Assembly (NCBI GenBank): GCA_902826115.1 | Contig: CADEDO010000037.1 | Span: 1-32,702, forward strand | Length of the DNA: 32,702 bases | Reading direction: 5' to 3' | Origin: an uncultured Nitrosomonas sp. | Lineage (GTDB): Bacteria > Pseudomonadota > Gammaproteobacteria > Burkholderiales > Nitrosomonadaceae | In this document: in pieces, positions 16,421-25,436 of the stretch | Layout: each line of letters opens with the position of its first letter | Position numbering within the stretch: the first letter of the stretch is position 1 | Notes under the pieces: model-generated | What the model saw: the letters and a program-made list of their open reading frames with translations, nothing else | Database searches by the model: none | Told to the model about the DNA's origin: nothing | Program-made: the position numbers and the translations under genes

Positions 16421-18007
16421 ATGAAAGCATACATAGCAACCTTTCTTTTCATTAGCATAATCTTATCCGGCCCGCTTCGAGCAGATGGAAATCATCAACA
16501 CTTCGGAGAAAACAATAAGGAAAAATTAGGACAGGTCAATTTTCCAATTTCCTGCACACAAGTTGCTCAGGAACAATTTAATCTAGCTGTAGCAATGTTA
16601 CATTCCTTCTGGTATGACGAGGCAGAAGTGACATTTCGCCGAGTTACAGCTATTGATCCAACATGTGCAATGGGTTATTGGGGAATCGCAATGAGTCTAT
16701 ATCATCAGTTATGGGCCACCCCTCCTGCTGCAGCAGAGCTGCTAAAGGGACGGGATGCACTCTATCAGACAAATAACTTAACAATTAAATCAAAAAAGGA
16801 AGAAGCCTATCTGAATGCAATTAAAATTTTATATGATGATAAAGCTGACTACGAGGCGAAAAAGCTAGCGTATCAGCATGCAATGGAGAAGCTCTGGGTT
16901 CAAAACCCAGATGACCGAGAAGCCGCTGTTTTTTTTGCTTTAGCATTAATTTCTAATGCTTCTCCAAAGGATAAGACTTACGTGAATCAAAAGAAAGCTC
17001 TAGAAGTGTTGCAAAAAGTATTGCAGGATGAACCAAATCATCCCGGTGTAGCGCATTACATCATCCATAGCAGTGATTATCCTGAACTTGCAAAGTTTGG
17101 TTTGAACGCGGCTCGGGTCTATACTCATATTGCTCCAGGAGTACCACATGCGTTACACATGCCATCCCATATTTTCATTAGACTGGGGCAATGGCAGGAT
17201 GCAGCACAGTCTAACCTAGCAGCATATCTTGCCGCGAAAGAATATTCGCGTAGAAATGCCATAGTAAGGACTTGGGATCAGCAATTTCACTTCATGGATT
17301 ACATGATTTATTCCTATTTACAAACTGGAGAAGCCGACAAAGCTAGAGAGATCGTACAAGAACTGCAAACTATAAAAAAAGCACAGCCTGAAAATACCAC
17401 TTCTGCTTACGCATTCGCAGCAATTCCCGCTCGCTATGCTATAGAACGAAAGGAATGGTTAGAAGCTTCTGAGTTAACAGTTACTCCGCGCGATTTTCCT
17501 TGGAGCCAGTTCGGCTGGTGTGAGGCGATTACTCACTTTGCCCGTGGATTGGGTGCAGCCAAAAGCAAAAGAATGGAAACCGCTAAGATAAGTCTTCAGC
17601 GGCTCGAAACACTGCGTGATGTTGATATCGCAGCCAAGAAGTTCTATACGGCTGATCAAATTGAGATCCAACGATTGGCCGTAGCGGCCTGGATAGCTTA
17701 TCAAGAGGGAAAAATAATTGACGCGCTGCAACTCATGCGAATGTCTGCCGAACTGGAGAGTGGTACTGAGAAAGATAATGTTACCCCTGGAGCAATCATA
17801 CCTGCCAGACAGTTACTTGGTGAATTGTTACTAGAACTACAACAATATGATGAGGCGTTAAAGGAGCTCGAATTATCACTGATTCGCACCCCCAATCGTC
17901 GTAATGGATTATATCTTGCTGCGCAAGCGGCAATGCTTGCCGGTGATCAGTCTAAAGCAAATCGATTTGAAATGCAGTATAAACAATTAAAAAATGTAAA
18001 TAACTAA
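16421..18007 (+). CDS. Exported TPR-repeat protein
   Basis: A 528-residue protein with a signal peptide (hydrophobic about 5-17, cleavage near PLRA, residue 21) and several tetratricopeptide repeats. Examples are FNLAVAMLHSFWYDEAEVTF with the AIDP turn (about 53-80), the block around 185-215, and the C-terminal helices from about 435 on (YDEALKELELSLIRTPNRR). TPR units form a protein-binding scaffold, here in the periplasm. No enzyme motif or CxxCH heme site is seen. His and Met are plentiful near the N-terminus (GNHQHF). Its place between the cueR-like gene and the efflux genes suggests a metal-related role, but I cannot name one. The ribosome site is weak. Confidence 0.8.
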   Translation: MKAYIATFLFISIILSGPLRADGNHQHFGENNKEKLGQVNFPISCTQVAQEQFNLAVAMLHSFWYDEAEVTFRRVTAIDPTCAMGYWGIAMSLYHQLWATPPAAAELLKGRDALYQTNNLTIKSKKEEAYLNAIKILYDDKADYEAKKLAYQHAMEKLWVQNPDDREAAVFFALALISNASPKDKTYVNQKKALEVLQKVLQDEPNHPGVAHYIIHSSDYPELAKFGLNAARVYTHIAPGVPHALHMPSHIFIRLGQWQDAAQSNLAAYLAAKEYSRRNAIVRTWDQQFHFMDYMIYSYLQTGEADKAREIVQELQTIKKAQPENTTSAYAFAAIPARYAIERKEWLEASELTVTPRDFPWSQFGWCEAITHFARGLGAAKSKRMETAKISLQRLETLRDVDIAAKKFYTADQIEIQRLAVAAWIAYQEGKIIDALQLMRMSAELESGTEKDNVTPGAIIPARQLLGELLLELQQYDEALKELELSLIRTPNRRNGLYLAAQAAMLAGDQSKANRFEMQYKQLKNVNN

Positions 18008-18338
18008 TCCATTGGTAAATGATTCAGGCACAAGCAAATGCATTGCGTGAAGATGAGGCAATAAAAATTACGTGGTAGCCTGCAGTGCGGGTGATGTTTT
18101 ATCTTACGGAAATAAGGTGGTTATTTTACGGAAACTAAGTAATAAAACACAATCAATGGATGCTGGGAGGTCATATCTTCAGTTAATATGATCGGAAATA
18201 ATGTACGGCTATAAGTAGGGATAGATAATAGTTAAATGAAATGATTCTTAATTATCTTGAAGAAAACATTATTGATCAAACTCATCTATTTTGGTTTGAC
18301 TAGATTTCGAACATAGTATTTACTAAAAGGAGTAGAAC
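18008..18338. other. 331-bp spacer with direct repeat
   Basis: No convincing gene. A near-direct repeat built on TTACGGAAA occurs at 18101-18116 and 18123-18139, bracketed by the inverted pair TGTTTTAT (18095-18102) and ATAAAACA (18142-18149). A good ribosome site (AAGGAG) for the next gene lies near the right end, and TTGACT at about 18295 may be part of its promoter. Confidence 0.5.
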
Positions 18339-18692
18339 ATGAAAATATTGTTGAGTCTATTTGCATTAATTACTGTTGGACTGGTAACGGGGTGTACGCA
18401 TATTACTCCAGTTCGAATGGATATGTTTGAAGAAATCAGAAAAGCAAGAACTCCTGCTGACCATATTTCACTTGCTAAACATTATGAAGATACTGCAAAG
18501 GAAATGCAGGCAAAGGTTGATGAACATAAAAAAATGCTAGCGGAATATGAAGCCCAGAGAGAAACTTATGGAAGACGAGGATTAGATATGGAATCCATGT
18601 GTAAGGCATTACTTCATGTTTATGGAGAAGCTGTAAATGAAAATATGAATTTGGCTGATTCTCATCGGAAAATAGCTGCAGAAATAAAATAA
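18339..18692 (+). CDS. Small helical lipoprotein
   Basis: A 117-residue lipoprotein of unknown function. The signal sequence ends in the lipobox LVTGC with Cys19 as the lipidated residue. The rest is almost wholly helical and charged, with a coiled-coil-like run from about 45 to 80 (AKEMQAKVDEHKKMLAEYEA). The residue after Cys is Thr, so an outer-membrane location is likely. It has its own spacer and ribosome site and stands ahead of the czcI-like and cus genes in the same direction. Co-occurrence with metal genes is the only clue to function. Confidence 0.75.
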   Translation: MKILLSLFALITVGLVTGCTHITPVRMDMFEEIRKARTPADHISLAKHYEDTAKEMQAKVDEHKKMLAEYEAQRETYGRRGLDMESMCKALLHVYGEAVNENMNLADSHRKIAAEIK

Positions 18693-18761
18693 TCTCTGCG
18701 AAGTGAACTAAGTTAATTTATTTCAAACAAATTCCTCATACTTATCTAAATTGAACAAAAG

Positions 18762-19148
18762 ATGAGATCAAGTGCATACCATTGGTTACTGCTTTTTTTC
18801 ATGCTATGGCTCCCAGTTCAGGGTGCTGCGGCGGCTGTGCTGTCGGTATGCGCAGAGGAAAAAAAATTAAACAGTCATCATGGTACAAAATTAGCAATAA
18901 ATATTAACGACGATCATCATCACGCTGACTGCCATAAGCAAGTAACTGAAAATCCAGCCGATCATGTGCTAGCCAGCATTGCATGTGATGACACCTCTTG
19001 TGATGCATACAGCAACACACCGATCGTACCGAACTGTGCAGCATCAATGTTGGTTAATAAAACTTCTGCCGTGTTTGTTTTGAATTCCGGTCTCATTTCG
19101 TTTATACCGGAACAACTGCAACGACCTCCCTTGTATCTTTCCTTCTAA
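18762..19148 (+). CDS. CzcI-like His/Cys-rich periplasmic protein
   Basis: A 128-residue exported protein. A signal peptide (LLLFFMLWLPVQGAAAA) is followed by VLSVCAEEKKLNSHHG, a His cluster DDHHHADCH and further Cys in ACDDTSCDAY, giving several possible metal ligands. It ends in PPLYLSF. The layout of signal peptide, one Cys just after cleavage, His-rich middle, and a short tail with ERP/RPP resembles CzcI, the small protein encoded at the head of czc-type efflux operons. Its place 180 bp before cusC agrees. The name is tentative since CzcI proteins vary; a direct part in metal binding is inferred from composition. Confidence 0.65.
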   Translation: MRSSAYHWLLLFFMLWLPVQGAAAAVLSVCAEEKKLNSHHGTKLAININDDHHHADCHKQVTENPADHVLASIACDDTSCDAYSNTPIVPNCAASMLVNKTSAVFVLNSGLISFIPEQLQRPPLYLSF

Positions 19149-19281
19149 AAATCCGCCTGTAATTTAGGCAAAAATACCTGTTCGCATACCTTCTGTCGCT
19201 CTTTAAAGTAGAGCATAGGGATCGCGCGTATCTATATCTTCATTTTCAACTAAGAAAGACCTTATCAGTCAGGAGATGGGC

Positions 19282-19347
19282 ATGTTCATAGTATTTGTTA
19301 TCAATATTGTTGTTCAACAAAGAGATTTTCTATGGAGGCTGCAATGA
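19282..19347 (+). CDS. Possible 21-residue leader peptide coupled to cusC
   Basis: A good ribosome site (AGGAG, 19271-19275) stands 6 bp before an ATG at 19282, which opens a 21-codon frame. The peptide begins MFIVFVINIVV and ends DFLWRLQ. Its TGA (19345-19347) overlaps the preferred cusC start (ATG 19344) as ATGA. That arrangement is typical of translational coupling or of a leader peptide. The reading is direct, but such short frames also arise by chance. Confidence 0.4.
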   Translation: MFIVFVINIVVQQRDFLWRLQ

Positions 19348-20666
19348 TCCGCGTCAGTTTGGGAACATTTGCCCTGATTGCGCTTGTGAGTACAGCTATT
19401 GCAAAAGAAGAAGATATTAAAACAAACAAATCTGGCTCAGGTATTTATTCCCACTCAGCCATTTTGCGTAATGAAACTCCACTACCCACTTTAGTTGTGG
19501 AAGCCCTCGAAAATAATCCGGAAATTCGCGCAGCGCTAAAAGAACGCGAAGCCGCTCAGCAGCGCATAGCGCCAGCAGAAGCGCTGGATGATCCGATGCT
19601 TGAAGCAGGGGTGATCAATGCACCTCTTGCATCGTCCCCGTTTAATCGCGAAGACATGACAATGAAAATGATTGGTTTGTCTCAACGGTTTCCCTTCCCA
19701 GGAAAACGCGGCTTGCGTAAAGAGGTTGCAAGTAAGGATGCCGAAGCTATTGAGCAGGGTTACCATGAGACAGTCAATCGTGTCATGCATGATCTTAAGA
19801 CGGCCTATTTTGATCTCGGACTAACACTGGAAATGATCAAACTGGTTGAGAAAAACAAGCAGACACTCGAACATTTTCTACGCGTTGTTGAAGGACGATA
19901 CCAAGTAGGGCAAGGAAATCAGGCGGATGTGCTTAAAGCACAGACACAAGTATCGAGAATGCTCGATAGATTGTTGAGCTTGGCTCGGGAGCAACCTATA
20001 TTTGAAGCTGAAGTAATTCGTGCTTTGGGGCGCAACGTCAAGGGCGAAATCCCAACTCCAGCGCCACTGCATATTCATGAGGTGCCCCTGATTCTGGAAT
20101 CGCTGCAGCAAGAAGCGTTAGCACAACGCCCGCAACTCCTGGCATTACAAAGTCTGATTACGCGTAATGAGAAATCCATTGATTTAGCACGCAGAGCCTA
20201 TTATCCGGATTTTGATGTACGTCTTTCATACGGCCAACGCGACAACATGCTCGATGGCACTCGACGCGACGACATGGTCAGTATGACGGTAGCTGTTAAT
20301 TTACCCGTATGGCGCGGTAACAAGATTGAGCCTCGTATTATGGAATCCCAGGCATTGCGCGATCAGGCAATCAACTTATATCAAGCCCAAAGCAATGAAA
20401 TTTCGTCAAGGTTGCGCCAACAAGTAGCGATCGCTGAACAAAGCCTCAAATCGGTCAAGCTCTATCAGAGCGCCATCTTGCCACAGGCAAAACTGACAGT
20501 TGAGTCCGCATTGGCTGCTTATCAAGTCAATCGCGTCGATTTTCTGACCCTGCTCGATAATCAGATGACCGTATTTGATTATGAAACCAATCTTATATCC
20601 GCAATAGCCAATTACAACAAAGCAATTGCTGAAATCGATTTAATGGTAGGCAAAAGGCAACACTAA
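19344..20666 (+). CDS. cusC: CusC/CzcC-like outer-membrane efflux channel
   Basis: A 440-residue TolC-superfamily outer-membrane factor, the exit duct of a tripartite metal efflux pump. I use the ATG at 19344, 5 bp after GGAGG; the ATG at 19332 overlaps that site. A Sec signal peptide ends near STAIA (residue 20) with no lipobox. Two similar halves of long helices follow: AALKEREAAQQR with DPMLEAGVINAPLAS in the first and an equivalent region from about residue 255 (AQRPQLLALQSL) in the second, as expected for OEP repeats. It is followed 24 bp later by cusB. Confidence 0.9.
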   Translation: MIRVSLGTFALIALVSTAIAKEEDIKTNKSGSGIYSHSAILRNETPLPTLVVEALENNPEIRAALKEREAAQQRIAPAEALDDPMLEAGVINAPLASSPFNREDMTMKMIGLSQRFPFPGKRGLRKEVASKDAEAIEQGYHETVNRVMHDLKTAYFDLGLTLEMIKLVEKNKQTLEHFLRVVEGRYQVGQGNQADVLKAQTQVSRMLDRLLSLAREQPIFEAEVIRALGRNVKGEIPTPAPLHIHEVPLILESLQQEALAQRPQLLALQSLITRNEKSIDLARRAYYPDFDVRLSYGQRDNMLDGTRRDDMVSMTVAVNLPVWRGNKIEPRIMESQALRDQAINLYQAQSNEISSRLRQQVAIAEQSLKSVKLYQSAILPQAKLTVESALAAYQVNRVDFLTLLDNQMTVFDYETNLISAIANYNKAIAEIDLMVGKRQH

Positions 20667-20690
20667 CTGATAACGATTATGGAGCTTCCT

Positions 20691-22280
20691 ATGCATACCC
20701 TTGCAAAACTAACCATTGCCGGTATTACACTGGCAGTCGCGATTTTTGCGGGTTTCTGGTGGGGTTATACACAATCCCAGACGAAAACCGCGGCTATTTC
20801 TCACCAAACAAACAACTTTGATAAAAAGATTCTTTATTATCGTAATCCGATGGGACTGCCCGATACTTCTCCCATTCCCAAGAAAGATCCAATGGGGATG
20901 GATTATTTGCCTGTTTATGAAGGCGAAGAATCCCAAACTGATAAATCCTTAATCAGGATTAGTACAGAAAAAATTCAAAAATTAGGGGTGCGAGCTGAAG
21001 CGGCATCAATGCGCCAGCTTATCCGTACCGTCAGGGCTGTTGCAACGATACAAGCAGATGAACAAAAGTTACATACTCAAGTTACTAAATTTGAAGGATG
21101 GATTCAACGTCTTTACATCAATACGACTGGCCAAGCGGTTAAGAAAGGCGATATGTTGATGGATGTTTATAGTCCTGAATTAATTACGGCTCAACAGGAG
21201 TATCTTATTGCTGAGAAAGGGTTGCAAGCAGTTGCAAACAGCGATACAGATACCAAGGCTGCTATGCAAAGATTGGCTAAAAGTGCTTTACAGCGTTTGC
21301 GTAATTGGGATATCTCTGAAATTGAATTACAGCATTTACAGCGCGGTGGTGTTACCAAAGAGTATGTCACATTAAGATCTTTAGCCAATGGCGTAGTTTT
21401 GGAAAAACCTTCCATTGAAGGAAAACGCTTTGCACCTGGAGAAGTGCTTTTTCAAATCGCAGATCTTTCTCGAGTATGGGTGCTGGCAGATGTTTTTGAG
21501 CAAGATTTAGGTCTGATTCATCCTGGACAAAAGGCAACCATTAGAGTCGACGCCTATCCAGAAAAAATATTTACTGGAAAAGTTGCTTTTATTTACCCTA
21601 AAGTAACGCCTGAGACTCGTACGGCAATCGTACGTATTATCCTTCATAACCCAGATGGCTTACTCAAACCCGATATGTATGCAAACGTAGAGTTTGCTTC
21701 ATTTCATAATGATAATAAAGTATTAACCATTCCCGATTCGGCAGTACTTGATACAGGCGCGCGTCGGATGGTGTTGGTTGATCTAGGGGAAGGCCGATAT
21801 GAACCGCGTACGGTGAAGTTGGGTATGCATGCGGATGGTTTTACTGAAGTACTAGGTGGGATTCAAGCCGGTGAATTTGTGGTGGTTAAGGCTAATTTTC
21901 TAATTGATGCCGAAAGTAATATGAAAGCGGCGATAAGCAATTTTAGTCATGCTTCACATAATTTCAAAACAGACGAGCTAATGCCCGTCAGTTCAAGTAA
22001 GCCTACAACAAGTACAACTACTGTTCATCAAGCGGATGGAATCATTAAAGAAATAGCCTCCTCGCGAAGTGTTATCAAGCTTGCGCATGGCCCAGTCCCT
22101 AGCCTTAATTGGCCGTCCATGACTATGGATTTCAGCTTAAAGAATCCTTCATTGCTGAGTTCTTTAAAACCTGGACAGAAGGTAATATTTGAATTTATTG
22201 AGGAATCTCCTGGAGCATATGTAATTACTCACATATATCCTGCTGCAGGCCACAATCTCGGCCCTCTCCAAGAACATTAA
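20691..22280 (+). CDS. cusB: CusB-like adaptor with fused CusF domain
   Basis: A 529-residue periplasmic membrane-fusion protein. I start at ATG 20691, 6 bp after GGAG; the ATG at 20679 overlaps that site. One N-terminal anchor helix (about 7-26) precedes a heavy-metal-binding segment with Met pairs (YYRNPMGL and DPMGMDYLPVY, about 49-76). The usual barrel-sandwich and hairpin domains follow. After a Ser/Thr-rich linker comes a CusF-type domain (about 446-517) with His466, Trp474, Met477 and Met479. This is the same spacing as the Cu(I)/Ag(I) ligands of CusF (His36, Trp44, Met47, Met49). Metallochaperone and adaptor are thus one chain. It would hand Cu(I) or Ag(I) to CusA. Confidence 0.93.
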   Translation: MHTLAKLTIAGITLAVAIFAGFWWGYTQSQTKTAAISHQTNNFDKKILYYRNPMGLPDTSPIPKKDPMGMDYLPVYEGEESQTDKSLIRISTEKIQKLGVRAEAASMRQLIRTVRAVATIQADEQKLHTQVTKFEGWIQRLYINTTGQAVKKGDMLMDVYSPELITAQQEYLIAEKGLQAVANSDTDTKAAMQRLAKSALQRLRNWDISEIELQHLQRGGVTKEYVTLRSLANGVVLEKPSIEGKRFAPGEVLFQIADLSRVWVLADVFEQDLGLIHPGQKATIRVDAYPEKIFTGKVAFIYPKVTPETRTAIVRIILHNPDGLLKPDMYANVEFASFHNDNKVLTIPDSAVLDTGARRMVLVDLGEGRYEPRTVKLGMHADGFTEVLGGIQAGEFVVVKANFLIDAESNMKAAISNFSHASHNFKTDELMPVSSSKPTTSTTTVHQADGIIKEIASSRSVIKLAHGPVPSLNWPSMTMDFSLKNPSLLSSLKPGQKVIFEFIEESPGAYVITHIYPAAGHNLGPLQEH

Positions 22281-22281
22281 C

Positions 22282-25200
22282 ATGGTTAAGCAAATTATCG
22301 AATGGTCAGTACGGCATGTTTTTTTGGTATTACTGGCTACTTTCTCAATCATTGCCTGGGGAGTATATGCTGTTTCAAAAACTCCAGTAGATGCAATTCC
22401 TGACCTATCCGATGTACAAGTCATCGTCTATACCGAATACCCGGGACAGGCTCCTCAAGTAGTCGAAGATCAAGTGACTTACCCGCTGACTACAGCGATG
22501 CTGAGTGTGCCTAAATCCAAGGTGGTGCGCGGGTTGTCTGCATTTGGGGTATCGTTTGTCTATGTCATTTTTGAAGATGGAACGGATATTTACTGGGCTC
22601 GCTCACGGGTATTGGAATACCTAAGCTTTGCAGCTAATAAATTACCGGAAAGTGTCAGACCCTCACTCGGCCCGGACGCAAGCGGGTTAGGATGGGTTTA
22701 TCAGTATATTGTTACCGCTAAAGACCGCACATTGGATGAATTACGCAGTCTCCAGGATTGGTTTTTACGTTTTCAATTGGTCGCAGTAGATGGAGTATCC
22801 GAAGTAGCTAGTGTAGGTGGATTTCAGAAAACCTATCAGATCACGGTAGAGCCAAGGCGTTTGCAAACATATGGCATCTCCCTCAGAACAGTAATCAATG
22901 TGGTCGCTCAAAGTAATCGCGATGTTGGCGGGCGAGTGATCGAGCTCACCGAAACCGAGTACATGGTGCGCGGTAAAGGCTATTTGCGCGGGATCAGCGA
23001 CCTGGAAAATCTAGTTGTAAAAGCCCATGAAGGTATGCCAGTGTTGCTACGCGATGTAGCTCGCATAGAACTGGCACCGGATGAGCGGCGAGGTATTACC
23101 GAATTTAATGGCGAAGGTGAAGCTGTTTCCGGCATTGCTGTAGCGCGTTATGGAGAAAATGCGTTAGAGGTCATCCACAATGTTGAAGCAAAAATCGACG
23201 AACTCAAACCTGGTTTACCGGGGGGAGTCGAAATTCAGTCGGTTTACAATCGCTCTGAATTAATTGAACGAGCCATCGCAACGCTTAATGAAGTATTGAT
23301 TGAACAGGTCGTTATCGTGGCGTTGATATGCGTGGCATTTCTTATGCATGTCCGCAGTACATTGATTGCGATCATTATGTTGCCAATTGGCGTAATCATC
23401 GCATTCATTGTTATGTTTCATTTGGGGATCAATTCCAACATTATGAGCTTGGCAGGCATAGCACTGGCTATTGCTGAAATGACCGACGCAGCCATTGTAA
23501 TGATCGAAAATGCTCACAAGCATCTTTCGAGGCTCGAGCCCCAGGCTCCTGCTTCTGAGCGCAGGAATGCAATTATCAAAGCATGTCAAGAAGTTGGTCC
23601 TACCCTATTTTTCAGTTTGCTGATTATCACTGTGTCATTTTTACCGATATTTGCACTTGAAGCCCAGGAAGGGCGTATGTTTCAACCGCTCGCTTTTACC
23701 AAAACCTTTGCTATGGCGGGCGGGGCTCTACTTTCCATTACTTTGGTTCCAGCGCTGATGTTGTTATTGCTCCGAGGTCGTATTCCGCGTGAACAGGATA
23801 ATCCATTGGGAAAGCTGCTGATCCGCTTGTATGAACCGGTCATCCCCTGGATTATTAAATGGAAGAAAAGCATTCTTGTTATCGCCATTGCAGTATTGGG
23901 AGTGACTATTTATCCAGCTCTAAAACTAGGTACTGAGTTCATGCCGCCGCTAAATGAAGGCACATTGCTTTATATGCCCGTGACACTCCCGGGTGTCTCT
24001 ATTACAAAAGCAGCAGAATTGTTGCAAACGCAGAACAAGATTATCAAAAATTTTCCTGAAGTTGCGTCAGTATTTGGTAAGGCGGGACGTGCAAATACCG
24101 CTACCGATCCGGCACCTTTGGAAATGACAGAAACAATTATTAACTTAAAACCTGAAAGTGAATGGCGGCCTAATATATCGCTTGAAAAACTCGTTGCAGA
24201 ATTAGATCAGGCATTACAAATTCCTGGGGTAGCCAATGCCTGGACTATGCCTATCAAAAATAGAACGGATATGTTGGCGACCGGTATTCGTACGCCGATT
24301 GGTATCAAAGTCTTCGGCAATGATCTCGGTGAAATAGAAAAGTTAGGCAGAGAGATTGAGGCGGCTATAAAAACTGTACCCGGCACTACGAGCGCATTTG
24401 CAGAGCGGACCACGGGCGGTTATTACCTCGATATAGAACCAGATCGTATGGCGCTTGCACGTTATGGATTAGCAGTAGGTGATCTGCTCGAAGTCATTAC
24501 AGTAGCGCTTGGGGGTGAAACGATTACCACAACGGTGGAAGGGCGCGAGCGCTATGGCGTGACTGTGCGTTACCCACGTGAACTTAGAAGTGACCCCCAA
24601 GCTATTGCTACACAAGTGCTGGTTCCATCCATGAATGGAATCATGATCCCGTTGGGTCAATTGGCTAAAATCAAGTTGATCCAAGGTCCACCCAGTATTC
24701 GTACAGAGAACGCATTGCTTGCTGCCTATATCTTTGTTGATATTCGAGGTAGAGATATCGGCAGTTATATTGCTGATGCGCAAAAAGCTGTGCTTGAACA
24801 AGTAGAATTTCCATCAGGATATTACGCAACCTGGAGCGGCCAATTTGAATACATGGAACGCGCAACAGAGAAGTTGAAAGTGGTGATTCCTATTACCCTT
24901 CTCCTTGTATTCATTCTAATCTATTTAAATTTCAACCGACTGACCGAAACTATGATCGTTATGCTATCAGTTCCCTTTTCTCTGGTCGGCGGTATCTGGC
25001 TGATGTTTTGGCTCGACTATAATATAAGTATCGCGGTGGCAGTAGGTTTCATCGGTTTGGTCGGCATTGCGGCTGAGTCCGGTATGGTGATGCTGGAGTT
25101 TCTCGATCAGGCTCTGACGGAGATGCGCGAGAAGCGTCAAGCCGCAGGTGAGGAAATCACCATTGAAGACCTTTACTTTGCAGTGACTGAAGGCGCTGTT

Positions 25201-25416
25201 ACTCGGATACGTTCTGTCATGATGACTATTGCCGGAAGTATTCTAGGTCTGCTGCCCGTTATGCTGAGTAGTGGCACGGGTTCCGAGCTGACTCGGCGAA
25301 TCGCGGCTCCGATGGTTGGTGGCATGGTTTCAGCGACGATATTGACGCTGATTATTTTTCCTGCAATTTATGTACTAGTTAAGGAAATATCGATTAAGCG
25401 CTCACTAAAAACATAA
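22282..25416 (+). CDS. cusA: CusA-like Cu(I)/Ag(I) RND efflux pump
   Basis: A 1044-residue heavy-metal RND transporter that drives metal export with the proton gradient. PVDAIPDLSDVQVIV near the N-terminus and twelve hydrophobic segments in two halves fit the family. The three-Met binding site of E. coli CusA (Met573, 623, 672) is kept as Met565, Met615 and Met664 with the same spacing. The TM4 motif reads AIAEMTDAAIVMIEN with Asp402 as the proton-relay residue; the DAA and IEN parts mark the monovalent-cation (HME4) group. EMT replaces the usual AMV before that Asp. The start follows cusB by one base, so the two are coupled. The gene looks complete. Confidence 0.94.
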   Translation: MVKQIIEWSVRHVFLVLLATFSIIAWGVYAVSKTPVDAIPDLSDVQVIVYTEYPGQAPQVVEDQVTYPLTTAMLSVPKSKVVRGLSAFGVSFVYVIFEDGTDIYWARSRVLEYLSFAANKLPESVRPSLGPDASGLGWVYQYIVTAKDRTLDELRSLQDWFLRFQLVAVDGVSEVASVGGFQKTYQITVEPRRLQTYGISLRTVINVVAQSNRDVGGRVIELTETEYMVRGKGYLRGISDLENLVVKAHEGMPVLLRDVARIELAPDERRGITEFNGEGEAVSGIAVARYGENALEVIHNVEAKIDELKPGLPGGVEIQSVYNRSELIERAIATLNEVLIEQVVIVALICVAFLMHVRSTLIAIIMLPIGVIIAFIVMFHLGINSNIMSLAGIALAIAEMTDAAIVMIENAHKHLSRLEPQAPASERRNAIIKACQEVGPTLFFSLLIITVSFLPIFALEAQEGRMFQPLAFTKTFAMAGGALLSITLVPALMLLLLRGRIPREQDNPLGKLLIRLYEPVIPWIIKWKKSILVIAIAVLGVTIYPALKLGTEFMPPLNEGTLLYMPVTLPGVSITKAAELLQTQNKIIKNFPEVASVFGKAGRANTATDPAPLEMTETIINLKPESEWRPNISLEKLVAELDQALQIPGVANAWTMPIKNRTDMLATGIRTPIGIKVFGNDLGEIEKLGREIEAAIKTVPGTTSAFAERTTGGYYLDIEPDRMALARYGLAVGDLLEVITVALGGETITTTVEGRERYGVTVRYPRELRSDPQAIATQVLVPSMNGIMIPLGQLAKIKLIQGPPSIRTENALLAAYIFVDIRGRDIGSYIADAQKAVLEQVEFPSGYYATWSGQFEYMERATEKLKVVIPITLLLVFILIYLNFNRLTETMIVMLSVPFSLVGGIWLMFWLDYNISIAVAVGFIGLVGIAAESGMVMLEFLDQALTEMREKRQAAGEEITIEDLYFAVTEGAVTRIRSVMMTIAGSILGLLPVMLSSGTGSELTRRIAAPMVGGMVSATILTLIIFPAIYVLVKEISIKRSLKT

Positions 25417-25436
25417 AAATTGAGAGGACGGTCGCG

